A model generated the notes under the pieces. That model had not been told where the DNA came from. It made no database searches and saw only the letters and a list, made by a program, of their open reading frames with translations. Shown here one piece after another: positions 1 through 12,136 of a stretch of DNA of 64,000 nucleotides. This DNA is from Hyaloperonospora brassicae (Eukaryota; Oomycota; Peronosporomycetes; Peronosporales; Peronosporaceae), in NCBI GenBank assembly GCA_947650285.1, contig CANTFL010000122.1, positions 186,001 through 250,000 of the forward strand. Direction: 5' to 3'. Made by a program: the position numbers and the translations under genes. Numbering within the stretch: position 1 is the first letter of the stretch; each line of letters starts with the position of its first letter.

Positions 1-2463
1 GGCGGCGCCGCGCTGCGCTGTCGCCTCTGAGCGTCGCGTCGGCCGCGCAGCTCCGGCAGCACGTGCGGGACGTGCGTCGCGAGCGCGTGCTCCGACCGCT
101 CGCGGCGACCGTCTCGAAGCTCATGTTCCACAAGGCGAATCACGGCTTTTTCAACGTGCGCGTGGACCCCCTCGTGTGGAATATTCCCCACTACTTTGAA
201 GTCGTCAAGCACCCGATGGACCTCACGCGCGTCAAGACCAAGTGCTTGAACCTCGAGTACGCGAGCGCCGACGAGTGCGCGCAGGACGTGCGGCTCGTGT
301 TTGCCAACGCCTGTCTGTTCAACCCGCCGGGCCACGTCGTGCACGAAGCTGCGGTCGCACTGCTGAAGGAGTTTGAGACGGACTATGCCAAGTACCGGAC
401 GAAACTCGACGCGCTTGCGAAGCGGCGCCGCGAGCACTCGTGTCCCTACTGCCTCGACAACGTCTGCAGCATTTGCGACGAGAAGTGCGTTACGTTTGAG
501 CCGCCGTTTGTCGTGTGCTCGGGCGCCTGTCGGCAGCGCATCAAGCGCAATGCAGTGTACTACAAGAGTCCCGATGGACACTACCAGTGGTGCGCCAAGT
601 GCTATGCCTCGCTGCCCAAGGTGCTGGTGTTGAAGACAGCTTCGTCGATGGTGGCGACGACCAGTGAGCCACCACCGGCGGTCGGGGCAGAGTATACAAC
701 GTCGAAGCTTGAGTTGCTCAAGGCCAAGTTCATGGATGAACTCACGGAGCCGTGGGTGCAATGTGATTACTGCAATGGTTGGGTACACCAAATTTGTGCG
801 CTGTTTAACGCGTGCGAGAATGCTGACGACGACGAAGAAGTGATGTACACTTGTCCGCTGTGCCGTCTTCAGGAGCTGGATGCGTTGGAAAAGAACGACG
901 AAAGTGGTATGTCTCCGATTGTTACGTCGGTCGAGGACTTCCCGGTGAAAATGCAGCACGAGGGTTCGCGACCGCATAGCCCTGCGCTGGAATGCGGACC
1001 GTATAGTACCGTTTTTACGCGAGCGCTGGGATTTGATGGCGAGAGCAAAGGCAAGGCGTTTGACGATTTGCCGCGAATAGATGTAGATGCTGCAAATGCC
1101 AGCGCCTCTGCGGAGTTTACGAAGAGTGAAAGTCTTCGTTCGTGCGATTTGTCGCGGTTTATGCAGAAGTGGGTACGGCAGTCCCTTGAGGTGCTTGGTG
1201 AGCAGGAAGCGGCTCAGTCGATCGTTGTCAAGGTGGTATCTGCGATCAAAGGTTCTTGTCACGTGAACGCAACTGTGCGCGAAAACTTTCGGTCTGCATT
1301 TCAAGAGGCAAGGAAAGTATGTTGTTATGACAGAGTGGCTATCATATGGCTGACTGGTTTATGTTTGATGTTGCTAGTACCCTCAAACCATTGGCTACAC
1401 GTCGAAAGTCATCTTCGTTTTCCAGATGATCAGCGGCATCGAAGTCTGCATATTTTCCATGTAGGTGCTTCACGCGTCTCTAAGACTACCACTTGCACGT
1501 TGTAGCGGCTTTTGTTCGTCAGTACTGACTTTGTTGGTGTCGTCCAGGTATGTCCAGGAGTACGATAAGCACTGCGAGTTACCTTCCAACCGTAACCGGA
1601 CATATATTGCGTATCTGGATAGCCTGGTGTACATGCGTCCGCGGCACGTGCGGACGAGCCTATTCCACCAGACCCTCATCTCCTACCTGGCGTTTTGCAA
1701 AAGTAAAGGGTTTGAATACGCGCACATCTGGGCATGTCCGACCACGCGCGGAGGTGATTTTATCTATTGGTGCCACCCATCTTTCCAGAAGAATCCTGGC
1801 AAAGAGCGTCTTCTTCAGTGGTACCTGAGCATGTCGAAAAAGGCGAAGGAGCTAGGCGTCGTTTTTGCGTGCGATGACTTGTACGCTCGCGAGTTTGAGA
1901 TGTTGGAAGACACTCTTGACACGCATCTTCCTCCTTATTTTGACGGTGACTATTGGCCTAGTGAAGCCGAGCGAATTGCTGCGTCTCCTCCGAAGAGAGG
2001 GAGGAAAGAAACTGATACCGGGAGCGTGTGTAGTGCAAAGTTCCGCAAGCGAGTCGGGGAGCTGGTGAAGGCTGCTCGCGAGTCGCTGTTTGTCATCGCT
2101 CTGCAGCCAACGTGCGCTGCCTGTGAGCAGCTGATAGTCAACGCTGCGTATTGGCGTGCGAGCGAGATAGGGACTATAGACAAGTACTACTGCGCGAATT
2201 GCCAGGTAGCGGCAGCCGCAGAAGTAGACGCTGCCGGGCAGGCGATGTCACTCACTGAAGTGGCTCCGCCCGATTTCGTCGAAGCATGCAGCAGCAATAG
2301 TGAGACGGGGGAAGCAGAGATTTCTTGCCAGTTTCTTGATCACCGTCCAGATATGCTGAAGAACTGCGAAGAGCGCCACTACCAGTTCGATAGCTTCCGG
2401 CGCGCGAAGTATTCGACGATGATGCTCGTCTATCAGATTTCCACGACGCAGCGTGTTACTTAA
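1..2463 (+). CDS. CBP/p300-type histone acetyltransferase (KAT11), 5' end outside window
   Basis: Nuclear coactivator-type lysine acetyltransferase. I read exons <1..1316, 1378..1460 and 1548..2463, all with GT-AG introns. The frame is open to the left edge; the GTG at 63 is not a start, so the protein is N-terminally truncated. In order: a bromodomain (roughly codons 30-135, with IPHYFEVVKHPMDL and NACLFNPPG); a Cys-rich RING/PHD-like block; a PHD finger (WVQCDYCNGWVHQICALF); and the KAT11 catalytic domain, where exon 2 supplies VIFVFQMISGIEVCIFSM and exon 3 YVQEYDKHC, YIAYLDSLVYMRP and HIWACPTTRGGDFIYWCHP. A ZZ-like Cys block and the HYQFDSFRRAKYSTM signature follow, as in plant HAC proteins. 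The chain then ends within about 15 residues, with no TAZ finger. It is convergent with the STRIP gene, 151 bp away. Family assignment is secure; the N-terminus is unknown. Confidence 0.93.
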
Positions 2464-2614
2464 CAAGCTCTTGCGTCGAGACCTTTACAAGTAGCATTCG
2501 TGTACGAAAGAAAGCGGAAAGAATAACGATTCGTTATGCGTACAAGACCGCTCCGATTGCCGTAGTCAGAGATATGTGCATGTCTCGGTTAGAGCAGTGC
2601 AGTAGATAAGCCGG

Positions 2615-4917
2615 TCACTGAAACGAAATGGGAAGCGGTGCCGCATCCGCATTCAAATCACGGGTCAGGCACTCGGTATCAAGCCACTTCTCGTACTGCT
2701 TGCAAAAGTTGACTGGGTCGAGCTTGATACCGATGTACATTTTCGCCAAGCGTCCACCATCTGGGACGAACGAGTCGGATCTGAGCTCCTTGTAATTCTC
2801 GCAAATCAACGAAGCTCCGCTGGAGAGCAACTTGCCGCCGCCGAATAGAGAATCAAAGTAGTGTTTGTGGTGGTACGCTTGCATCTCACCAAAGACAATC
2901 CTTTCCACCGAATCCTGCAACGGAGGCTTGTTCAAATCCTCATCCTCGTAGTGCAACCAGTCGTCATCCAATTGCGGTCGCACGTGCAGATACACATCTG
3001 TCAGCATGCTGAAGCATGTGTACTTCTTTACCCACTACGCACAGAGCAACAACAGCCAGAGTTACCAACTTGCGTACGTACACATTCACCAGATGCCCAT
3101 ACGATATATGTACACGGTGTTCACAAACGAAAGCCGCAACGACGTGACAAACCTGATGGCCTAGGTATTTTGCCTGCGATTTCACCAATTTCAGGGCATA
3201 CAGGCGTGGCAATGGAATCTGCAGAGACACCACACGCTATTTTCATTCACACGGAAAACGGTCAGCAATACACAGGAGCCAGCACGATAACACCACTTCG
3301 TACCTTCAACCAGACAATTGTCTGTCCTCGACACAAGGCGTTCTTTATGATGTTGGGTTTTCGCTTCGTCAGCTTCTGCAAAATCCTCAATATGCTCGTA
3401 ATCGTCCGTGTCGGCTGAATAGCGTACTCGTTCATGTCTTCCTCGAAACGGATAGTGTGCTTGTCCAGCTCTTTCTCAAGTGCATAGAACCCTGTCTTTA
3501 GTTCGTCCGATTCTTGACGAGAAACTTGAAGATACGTGCCAACATCTTTGTTCATGAATTTAGTCAGTGTCGCCAGTACATTGGCCTCCAAGAAAAACTG
3601 CATAAAGTATTCCGCCTTGCACGCATGACTGGCACGGAAGTGCTTGTAGATGAGCAAAATGATCAGGTTGGACACATCCAGTACAATTGCTTTCTCGCGG
3701 AGAATCCACTTCCAGAATTGATTGTCGTTGCTATTCTCGCTGCCTGGAGCAGAAAAGTCAGCTATGCTGTACTGGTCACCTGTCGATGGCCGTCGTGAGT
3801 AAAACGTATTCTTGTCGCGCGCATTCAGTGCACTGCCACATGATAGCGTCACGAGGTTTCCCAGAAACGTCGTGTACTCGCGCATGCAGGGCAAAAGAAG
3901 CTGGTACAAGTTTTCCACACGCTCTTCCCATTCGTCATCGAGCGTGTCCAACGGCTTCGTCGCCAAATCAGCGTCACTTGACTGCTGACTTTTCAGCTCA
4001 TAGTTGGCTCGATGCAAGTACTTGTTGTGAATGTCTTTCCGCTTTTTTGCAAACCTCTTCTTTTGCAAGTAGTACGGGTCCTGTGTATCCAGCTGGATCG
4101 TGTCGACATAAGGCTTGGACGTCTTGCAATGCAACACGCCTTCTGCGTCGTCCTTCAGAATCGATACATCGATGTCACTCCGTTCGCGACGCAGTCGCTT
4201 AAGTGCATGTAGTTCATCAAAGCTACCCATGACGACCGAGAACAGCTCATAGAACAGTAACAGCAGTCGCTTGATCGGAAAGCCAGGGAGCACATTCAGC
4301 TGACTCAGACAGTCGAGAATCGACACCAGCGAGGACGACGGATCCATGATCGCAAACATCATGAGCTGGCGGTCAAACACTGCGTTTCTCTTGTGCGAGT
4401 TAAACACGACCAGTAGATACACGAGCACCATATCGTCCTGCAAGTCTTTGATCAGCGTGTCAACTTGGTCCAGATCCAAGTGCTGGAAATTCAGTCCACG
4501 AAAAGCGTGGATCGAGCGCTGTAGCCTCTCAGTAAAGACCGAGAGGGCGCCGCACTCCTGCAATAGCTCGTTGTTTGCTCGAGCGACGTCCACTTGCGCC
4601 AGAGCACCTCCACGTCCAGACGAAGCGCAGGACGTCGTACGTATTGTTCCCTCGGATATGAGCAGGAGCTCGCGCTTGGCGCGGTAGCTTTTGTCCAGTG
4701 TGCGCACGTTAACTGCCGACGTGTTTTCCATCTGGTTCAGCAAAACGCACACGCGCTCACGGGACTTGCGGCGGGACGACACGACTTTCTCCCACAACCG
4801 CACGGCATCGCCGTCGACGTCCGGATCGACGGCCTCTTCGTGGACGTATTGGCAGTAGAAGTACGTGAGCTTCTCGTGGAGCGTCAGCCGCTGGAGCAGC
4901 GCGTCTTTGTTCTCCAT
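2615..4917 (-). CDS. STRIP1: STRIP1/Far11-family protein (STRIPAK complex)
   Basis: Striatin-interacting scaffold of the STRIPAK phosphatase-kinase complex, a cytoplasmic regulator of Hippo-like, cytoskeletal and trafficking signalling in other eukaryotes. Exons on the minus strand: 4917..3304, 3218..3153, 3034..2615; predicted 699 aa. The N1221-type half includes a helical segment close to the family signature (RLLLLFYELFSVVMGSFDEL). The DUF3402-type half holds YFMQFFLEANVLATLTKFMN and ends in exons 2-3 with LYALKLVKSQAKYLGHQ joined to WVKKYTCFSMLTDVYLHV, which matches the family's LYVLKLLKSQ-type C-terminus and fixes the acceptor at 3035. The start ATG at 4917 is the first in the frame. Length is somewhat short of animal STRIP1 (about 840 aa). 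The first large exon has one uninterrupted frame. Confidence 0.9.
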
Positions 4918-7900
4918 GGCGGTTTTTGTCAGAGTGGTTTTATGTTGCGGACATCACTTTGTAGCGGTGTGCGATACGTCGAAGGACGAGACGCGAGGGG
5001 TACACAAATTAGGCTTTTCGAAAGTGCGCGTCGCTAAGACGCGTCATACCATCTGTGCAGCTCTATACTTTATCACACGTTACACCTAAATGCTCCATAC
5101 TTAGGGATACGTTATGGCTGACTGTACGCTATCGTTTGATACAAACGACGTGACAATTCGTGCCCATAAGCGGAATTGCGGTCGCAATGGTACGCCGATG
5201 CGGATGCTTGCAGCCAGTGTCAGCAGATGTGTCATGCGGGAAGCCAATTGCACATAAATGGCCGACTTTTTGCGAGGTCGATCACGAACTAGATACTGGC
5301 TGCGACTCAGCTTGATGTTCGATTCACGAATCTGGTTTGAGCATACGTCCACGATTTATCGTCGTGTATGAGATGCACGCAGCGAGCAGTGAGCAGAGAA
5401 GCGGTAATGACTATTGTGTTGGTCCTGCATGAGCATAATTTGAAGTATTTCGATTGGTTTCTTATCGTCGCAAGCAAACATATTTTAATTTTGTTGCGTG
5501 CTTCCTACCCTGCTAATGTCAGTCGGAGAGTTCCATAGACAAGCTACTTGCGCTGTCAAGAGCGTATTTGTTTCACCTGATTGTACTTTGTCAGTTCAGT
5601 CTTCCAACGATCTCAGACACATACCTGCCATGGAATCAGCAAATTTGCAACTTTCTACACCTCATATGCATTTGTTTCCCGTTTGAGCAATCGTCAGAGA
5701 CGATCGATCGAGCTTCTGGACCGTTTTTCACTGCGATATCGCTGTCAATGCCATGTTTCTTTGTTTTTGGTGGAAACGCTATATGCCTTCCGATCGACCT
5801 ATGCAGGAAGATGCGAATAAGCATATTCCTGTCAGATTACGAATATCCCTTGAAACGCGCAACGTTGATAGAAAAGGCACCTGACAAAGTACTTATCGAT
5901 ACAGGGTTCGTATGAGTCAGATCATTACAAGAACATCAAGTGTAACGGGGTGATCCCGTTACATAAAAATTGATAGAAAGTATTATTTTTTGAGTATTAT
6001 CTATTTTGATAATATTCAATCAACTAAACTCGAGATTGGTGTTGTTGTCGGAATATTACTCCCAAGGGTAATATGTCTTTGATGGGTTGCTCCACTCGAT
6101 GGTTGGTGTAGCATCTACGTCAACCAAATTAACTACTAATCGCTGCTGGACGCACGCAATGGGTAGTGAGCAAGAAACCCACATAGGAGATTGTAGTTCA
6201 ATATAGTTAGCTCACGACAAAAGACGGTTCATTACGAAAACAAAACTATATTAAATAACAGTTCTACTTTTTCCCTTAGACAGAGCTTTCGAGTTCTGCC
6301 TACTTCGCTGCGCTTCCTCATGCCACGTGTACGTGACGCCGGGTGCACACAACCTTGTGTTGAATTGACGCAAGGCGTGCCCCGTTACATTTATGACCTA
6401 CTTAAGATACATATAGACTTCGATGCAGCATGCTAAGTGGTGTCGTGTTGCACACGTCCAGTCATCGCTATCGCTGTTCATAAGGCTGCAAGACAAACAC
6501 ATGATCCAAGTATGCGCAAATAGAATCATGCTGATCGCATCGCACGACCCCTACAACAGGGGATCAAGATGCTAAAGCTGCCCATGATCGCTTTAAGCAT
6601 TATTTATCCGCTATAGCTTTCGTCATATATTAATCCATGTTCTTCATCGGACAAGACAAATCGCAAGTCTTTGACTGAAGCAGTCGTCGTGATGGATGAC
6701 ATGCTTTTCAACTGGACGTGCAAGGCACAGGGTGATACTTGGTAATCTACGATGAAATTTTACTTCCGTCACTGCTTCTGATGCGACAAGAGAGCTACTA
6801 GGTAACCGCGAACTGCTGCAGGAGATGTGCTTGGTAATTGTGGACCGCTGCTAATGATGATTGACAAATAGGCCGCAATCAAGAAGTCAAAAGATAAGTC
6901 ATCACCTGCTAAAGCAAAGCACATTGGCATAAAAATGAATTCTGTGTGTGACTAAGCAAAACGTAAGGTTGTTGTGCCACATTACGTACCTTCGGAAAAA
7001 CGGATCGCCGACATATTGACAAAACAGGCGCTTGGTTCCCGCAAAGTCGCCCTTCTTCGCGCACTGATAGGCTTGCAATAACCACAACACGGCTGAAAGG
7101 GGTCTTATAAGGTATTCGATATGCGTTCCACGCGGGGCTAAAAGAGGTCGTCTATGGCGACTGTTAAACGCTATTAACATCATTGTAACGACCGCGCTGT
7201 GGTTGAAGTGTGTGATGTTGTACCTCGTGTGTGAAAGGAAAACATATAAATCATGTATAAATCAGTGACATTTCTGCATTTACACTTAAACATAGAGGCA
7301 GGTTTATTATGTTAAGGGCGCTATCAAGGCTAAATACTGCGAGTTAAGATGATGCCGGTGAATTCGCTCGCCAAGAAATGCGCTGCTCCTTGGCCACGAA
7401 AGAGCCAAGTCATTTTTCTTACGCAAAAACGTTTTGGGAAGGAGTGCTGGAAGGACGCGAATCATAGAACGGTGCGACTCTTAGGATACAGCGACTGCTG
7501 GGTTGCAATAATTGTTGAAATGCAGCGACTGTTCATGAGCGAGGCGCATGTTGGCTGCGTGCACAAGAGACGGATTGAAGCGTGATAAGACAATGTCGTT
7601 TGATGTGATCTTGTATAGGTTCCTACCTTTTTTGGCCGCATTTCGAGCCAAAATTACAAAACGAAGGTGCTTAGTACAAATAAGAAGCAGCACTGGATTG
7701 TTGTAAAGATGCTACTTATTACAAAGCGCCTTTCTATTTCTACTATGGCTATAATAAGCTATAAATATGCAATCAGGCTACTTGTTCACCATAGTTTGCG
7801 TGCGTTTGGCAGCGATGGTTATTTATTGATAAAATGGCGTACTTCTTTCAAAGAGTGAAGCAGTACTCAATGTTGCCCTCAACTTTTATTTGAAAAAAGT

Positions 7901-10376
7901 GCTTACTCATAAGGGTTATTATTGTGTAATATAACAATTGAGGTAATATTCGTTTTGACTCAGTTATCGTGTCGATGACACAAAAAGCGCTTCCCACTTT
8001 AGCACAAGACTATGCTTTTACATAAACATTAAAATTGTATATCTGAATAAGTAAAGCACCTATATATCACTATATAACAGCGTACGCTACGCTTGACTTC
8101 GTATTTGTAAAGATATAGATTCTATAGTTTAATGAGATTTTGCAATGAGCGTCTAGATGATTTCACGTTGGTAGCAGCCGGCATCGAAATCTCGCGTCCC
8201 CCTCAGCTAACCAAAAAGCTGAAATATTCTTTTTTATTTGTGGGTGAGAAACGTCGTCCTTTACGTCATTAATGATCATGTCAAGATGATAAGGCAAGTA
8301 AATAAGGCCGCAGCTAATCTAAAGACCGTGGATTTTTGCATACCCTTCATCTCGAACAATTGTGAATTTTTATTTCTGGGCCTACCCTGTCGTTGTTATT
8401 TAAGCACGCTAACAGTGGAAAGCAGTCATGTATAGAATTAAGTGACACAATCTTATTCGACAGCTCGTCACGCAACTAGCGTGTTGCTTTCTTTCTGAAA
8501 GTTACAGATGCCTGATGGCATTTACCAGGCGATCTTGCCTCGTCTCTACACGAGCTATATTTTGCAGAAGCACATATATACTTTACATGTGCCTGGAATG
8601 GTGCGTACAGTCACTTCAAGATCCTAAGCAAATGTGATTGCAGTGTATACTACGAGTCTGATAACAATATCGGCTGAATGCTTTCCGCATCAAAACGACA
8701 AAGCATGACTTTGTTAGACTCGTCCCATGCAGGATAATTTCGTGCAAGAACTTGACGTTGTCTGTGCGATATAGGTAGTGATGTTCGGATGCCATAGTGC
8801 AGATTTCCAAGTCGCATGTGCGTATCGATAACTTGTGTTTACAAATTTATCAATTGCCGTTGAAAAAAGGAATGTTGAAGCGCTGAATCGATCGTATCAT
8901 GTCTGAATTTGGTGGTTGAGGAGAATGAGGAGGCATACGGTATGTAGATTGACCAGATTGGCAGACGCATTGAGTCAGTTCAGCTTTCTTCACGTCACAA
9001 GGCATGGCACCTGCACACGCCTGATGCTAACTGATCGTCCACCATTGGCGGCACGGAGTGGCGTAAGCTTTAGTGAGGGAAATCATGTTTTGGCTTTACA
9101 ACCTTATCACAGTTGATGCCACTCAGCCACGAACACAAAGATATTTACCATCATACAATCGATTTTATAATAAATTGATTTTACAAGGCTAAAACCGTTA
9201 TTCGATTCATGACAACAAACATGTTCGTGGTAAGTTTGCACTGCACATCGCCTACACAATGATAGTTCCCACCGACGCAAATTACACTACTCTTGAAAAG
9301 TCATGATATGATGCGGACACAATTCCATAAATTAAAAATTGGGGTTCTGAGTTCATATTCCACGAATGTTTCACGTCACACCTCGCACGACTCTACTGTC
9401 ATTATCCCGCGAGTTGCAGCGCTTAAAAGTGCTATTGCAACATAATGTCCGCGGACCACGTCTTCTGTTGCTCGCATAAATTACATGTGTTTGTGCACAA
9501 ACCGCTTATGCAGTTTAGGAGCTGTTACTATACGATCTGCGACGGACGTCGTTCCCTCGTGCCCGCGAACAGCTAAGCCAAAAGGATCACTACTCATTTG
9601 CGTTGGCCGCACAAAGACTTGATCTACGAACGGCAATAAGCGACTCGCGATAACGTTCAGTTGCTTTTTGCAGAGAGCTCGACAACGTCAAATAACGAGC
9701 TGCACGGCGTCACTTGTTCACACGTTTCATCCCTATGCACTCCTCGCTGTGCAATTGGGCATTTCGCCAGTACACAAACAATCGCATCTTCTTGACCAGT
9801 TGACTCAGTGTAAGGTAAACTGTACACCCACCAGCATCGCAAGCCAAAGGCATCTTCAGATTCTATCAGAATGTCAGCAACAGGTCTCCCTCTCTGACCG
9901 AGTGCTATACGAAGCGTCGCTGTACGTACAAGCTGCACAGTGCAGCACAATGCGTCACTTTCTCTGCTTTCGACGTCCAGTACGTTCGTACAGCAGACTA
10001 TCCGAACCGACGTGACGACATGTGCGATAAACGGCGGTATCCCCTCAGACGGTTTGCGATTCGCGACGGCAGTTCGATTGCGTTTGTACCGCCAGCGAAC
10101 TCTTCTCACTCACTCGCAAGTTCTCTCCCACAAAGTGTCGGGCGCTTCAGCTCCAGCCGCAGCTCTGCATCGAGAGAGATTTTAGTAATCGTAATAGTAA
10201 CCGGCAAAAAGCGTATTGGCAGCAGAAAATTGTTACATTCTGCGCACTTGTGGCCAGCGCCACTCATAATCACTGGACGTTGTGCGGCCCCGCGGCCGAA
10301 TAAGGTATACACATTGAGGCGCCACGCCCGACGCTCTTCTCTCGCCCACTCACATACACACACACATAGTTCCTAC
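4918..10376. other. Gene-poor AT-rich spacer
   Basis: About 5.5 kb without a recognisable gene. Open frames are all short (under about 150 codons), overlap on both strands and show no domain I recognise. The minus-strand frame 10109..9657 (150 codons) and the small frame 5352..5101 are the longest without an obvious explanation; neither shows family motifs. Base composition is visibly richer in A/T than the flanking genes. The only structured element I can defend is the LTR at 5941-6389. The spacer could be decayed transposon sequence; no reverse transcriptase, integrase or transposase motif survives that I can see. Confidence 0.6.
5941..6389. mobile_element. Probable solo LTR of a retrotransposon
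   Basis: The segment begins TGTAACGGGG and ends CCCCGTTACA, perfect 10-bp inverted termini with the TG...CA ends of long terminal repeats. Its 449-bp length is in the usual LTR range. Just inside the left end a second, near-palindromic half (GATCCCGTTACA) repeats the terminal motif. No second copy and no gag/pol coding sequence is found in the window, so it looks like a solo LTR left by recombination. The flanking five bases (TCAAG on the left, TTTAT on the right) do not match, so no target-site duplication is visible. An old insertion or another palindrome-ended element would look the same. Confidence 0.6.
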
Positions 10377-11810
10377 TCACTCCTTGATCCTCACCACGCC
10401 GTCCACATGGGCGCGGCACACTGGACACGAATTGCTCTCCTGTGTCACCGCTCGCGTGCAGTCGTAGCAACCGGCCACGTGCCCACACGGAATGCACACA
10501 GCATCGCGGCAGTTCTCAAAGCAGACAATGCACCTCCCTCGCACCACTGGCTCGGGCGCGTTTGGGTCGCTACTGATCGTGACGACTCTCGCCACGGGGA
10601 ACGTTCGCCTCTGCGTGCGTGACAGACGCGGGGCTGGCACCTCGCCCCACTCCTCGATAAGCCTGGGCGCAGAAGGGCGCAGCAACGACCGGGCTCCATT
10701 GCAACCACCCTCATGACCAGTTGTCCCACAGCTTCGAGCGTCTCGGACCGGCGCGGGGCGCGCGCCATTGCACGAAGCGCGCGCGCCCATGTCAAAGTCC
10801 CGAAAGCTTTGCACTGGTGGCGGCCGAGCTCCTTGAGTCCTCCCGTCGCTGTCCGTGTCCAGCCGTTGATAGCTTCTGTCTTCTGCCGGTCCAACCGCCG
10901 TCAACAGCAGTGGTCCGTCCGACACAACGGGTCCCCGGGATCTCGAGCTCGACGTAGGCGGAGAGCCCATGTACGACGAGCTGAACGTCATGTTCGTGCA
11001 GTCGCTTTCGCGCTGGCGGTTCTCCAGCGCGCGCAGCCACGCGGCGCGACTGCCCGCCGACTCACAGGCAAAGACAAACTCCCGGGGCTGGACATTGGCC
11101 TTGTGGACGTACGTCCGACCTGACGAGATGTAGCGACTGTAGCGGCGGCAGCGGAGCTTCTGGTAGGCCACGCGCGTGTCCAAGTGGAAGTCGTGTGCCT
11201 TGTCGCCCGGCCGCACGCCGTACTGCTGCGTCGATTTGCTGTCCTGCCACAGCACCGCCTCCGGGTGCACGCGCGTGGGCGACCGGAAGACACAGAGCTC
11301 TGCCGTCGAGCGCTTGGCGTTGCACGCAATGAGGACGCACCACCGGCGCTTCCAGAACCCCATGAGCGACTTGGACCGGAGGCGGAGCCAGCCGCTGTAG
11401 AGCTCGAGACGGGCCGTGAGCGCGGCGGCGGCTTCCCGTCGGCCGCGCAGTCGCGCCACGTCCAGCGCCGTGTGCCCTCTGCCGTTGAGCGCAAAGAGAT
11501 CGGCTCCGGCCGCCAGCAACAGCTCGAGCGGTTGCGTGCGGTTGTGGTACGCCGCGTAGTGCAGCGCCGTGTTGTGGTGCGCGCCGCTGTCCGTGACGTT
11601 GGGCGCCGCGCCAAGCGCCAGGAGCGCCCGCACAGTGGCCGCCCCGCGCTTCTTCGTGGCCGCCACCATGAGCGGCGTCGTCCCGCGCTCGGCGTGCGGC
11701 TCGTTTACGCGCACGGGGGCGTCCACGCGGCGCACGAGTTGCTGGAGCTCGTCGACGTTGCAGCGTCTGGCGGCGTCCCAGAGCGCCGTGTCGCCCGTGT
11801 CGTGACGCAT
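10377..11810 (-). CDS. Ankyrin-PH-RING protein, putative E3 ubiquitin ligase
   Basis: Single-exon gene, 477 aa, from the ATG at 11810. Residues about 1-135 form ankyrin repeats (GTTPLMVAATKKRG, NTALHYAAYHNRTQPLELLL, GHTALDVARLRGRREAA). Residues about 140-270 look like a pleckstrin-homology fold, opening YSGWLRLRSKSLMGFWKRRW and ending in a helix with FVFACESAGSRAAWLRAL. A Ser/Pro-rich linker follows. The C-terminus is a C3HC4 RING (CIVC, IPCGH, CYDC, CPVC) of the type found at the end of many E3 ligases. Inference: a membrane-recruited ubiquitin ligase with ankyrin-bound substrates; substrate unknown. The ankyrin-PH part is paralogous to the gene at 46339-47790, which lacks the RING. A short tandem repeat sits directly upstream of the start codon. 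Confidence 0.85.
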   Translation of the reverse strand: MRHDTGDTALWDAARRCNVDELQQLVRRVDAPVRVNEPHAERGTTPLMVAATKKRGAATVRALLALGAAPNVTDSGAHHNTALHYAAYHNRTQPLELLLAAGADLFALNGRGHTALDVARLRGRREAAAALTARLELYSGWLRLRSKSLMGFWKRRWCVLIACNAKRSTAELCVFRSPTRVHPEAVLWQDSKSTQQYGVRPGDKAHDFHLDTRVAYQKLRCRRYSRYISSGRTYVHKANVQPREFVFACESAGSRAAWLRALENRQRESDCTNMTFSSSYMGSPPTSSSRSRGPVVSDGPLLLTAVGPAEDRSYQRLDTDSDGRTQGARPPPVQSFRDFDMGARASCNGARPAPVRDARSCGTTGHEGGCNGARSLLRPSAPRLIEEWGEVPAPRLSRTQRRTFPVARVVTISSDPNAPEPVVRGRCIVCFENCRDAVCIPCGHVAGCYDCTRAVTQESNSCPVCRAHVDGVVRIKE

Positions 11811-11823
11811 CGAGTCGATCAGT

Positions 11824-11940
11824 TGACAGACTGACGGACTAATTCACCAATTGACCAATTGACTGACTGATTGACTGACGGACGGACTAATTGGCCAAAT
11901 GACTGACGGACTAATTGGCCAAATGACTGACGGACTGATT
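11824..11940. repeat. Tandem repeat, about 24-bp unit
   Basis: Imperfect tandem copies of a unit close to GACTGACGGACTAATTGG followed by CCAAAT, clearest at 11876-11940 and degenerate at 11824-11875. It begins 14 bp upstream of the ankyrin-PH-RING start codon, so it lies in that gene's leader or promoter. Confidence 0.75.
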
Positions 11941-12112
11941 AACTGTGTGGCGACTGCGCAAATCCAACACTGACGCGAGCAGAGGGAAAGACTGGACCGC
12001 TTGCGGGATGGGACTCGCTATGTGCGGAAATGTATGGACTAGTAAGTGTGTGTGTGTGTGAGTATGTCTCTGCTTCTGTTCTCCAAAGCGATATCCAGTC
12101 AGATAGACACTC

Positions 12113-12136
12113 GACCGACCGACCGACCGACCGACC
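12113..12136. repeat. GACC tetranucleotide microsatellite
   Basis: Six perfect GACC units followed by GATC. Simple repeat with no evident function. Confidence 0.85.

Noticed and set aside
9657..10109. 150-codon minus-strand frame near the ankyrin gene
   Set aside because: No recognisable domain, overlapped by plus-strand frames; kept only as part of the spacer description.
4918..10376. RXLR or CRN effector genes in the AT-rich gap
   Set aside because: No frame combines a signal peptide with an RXLR or LFLAK-type motif.
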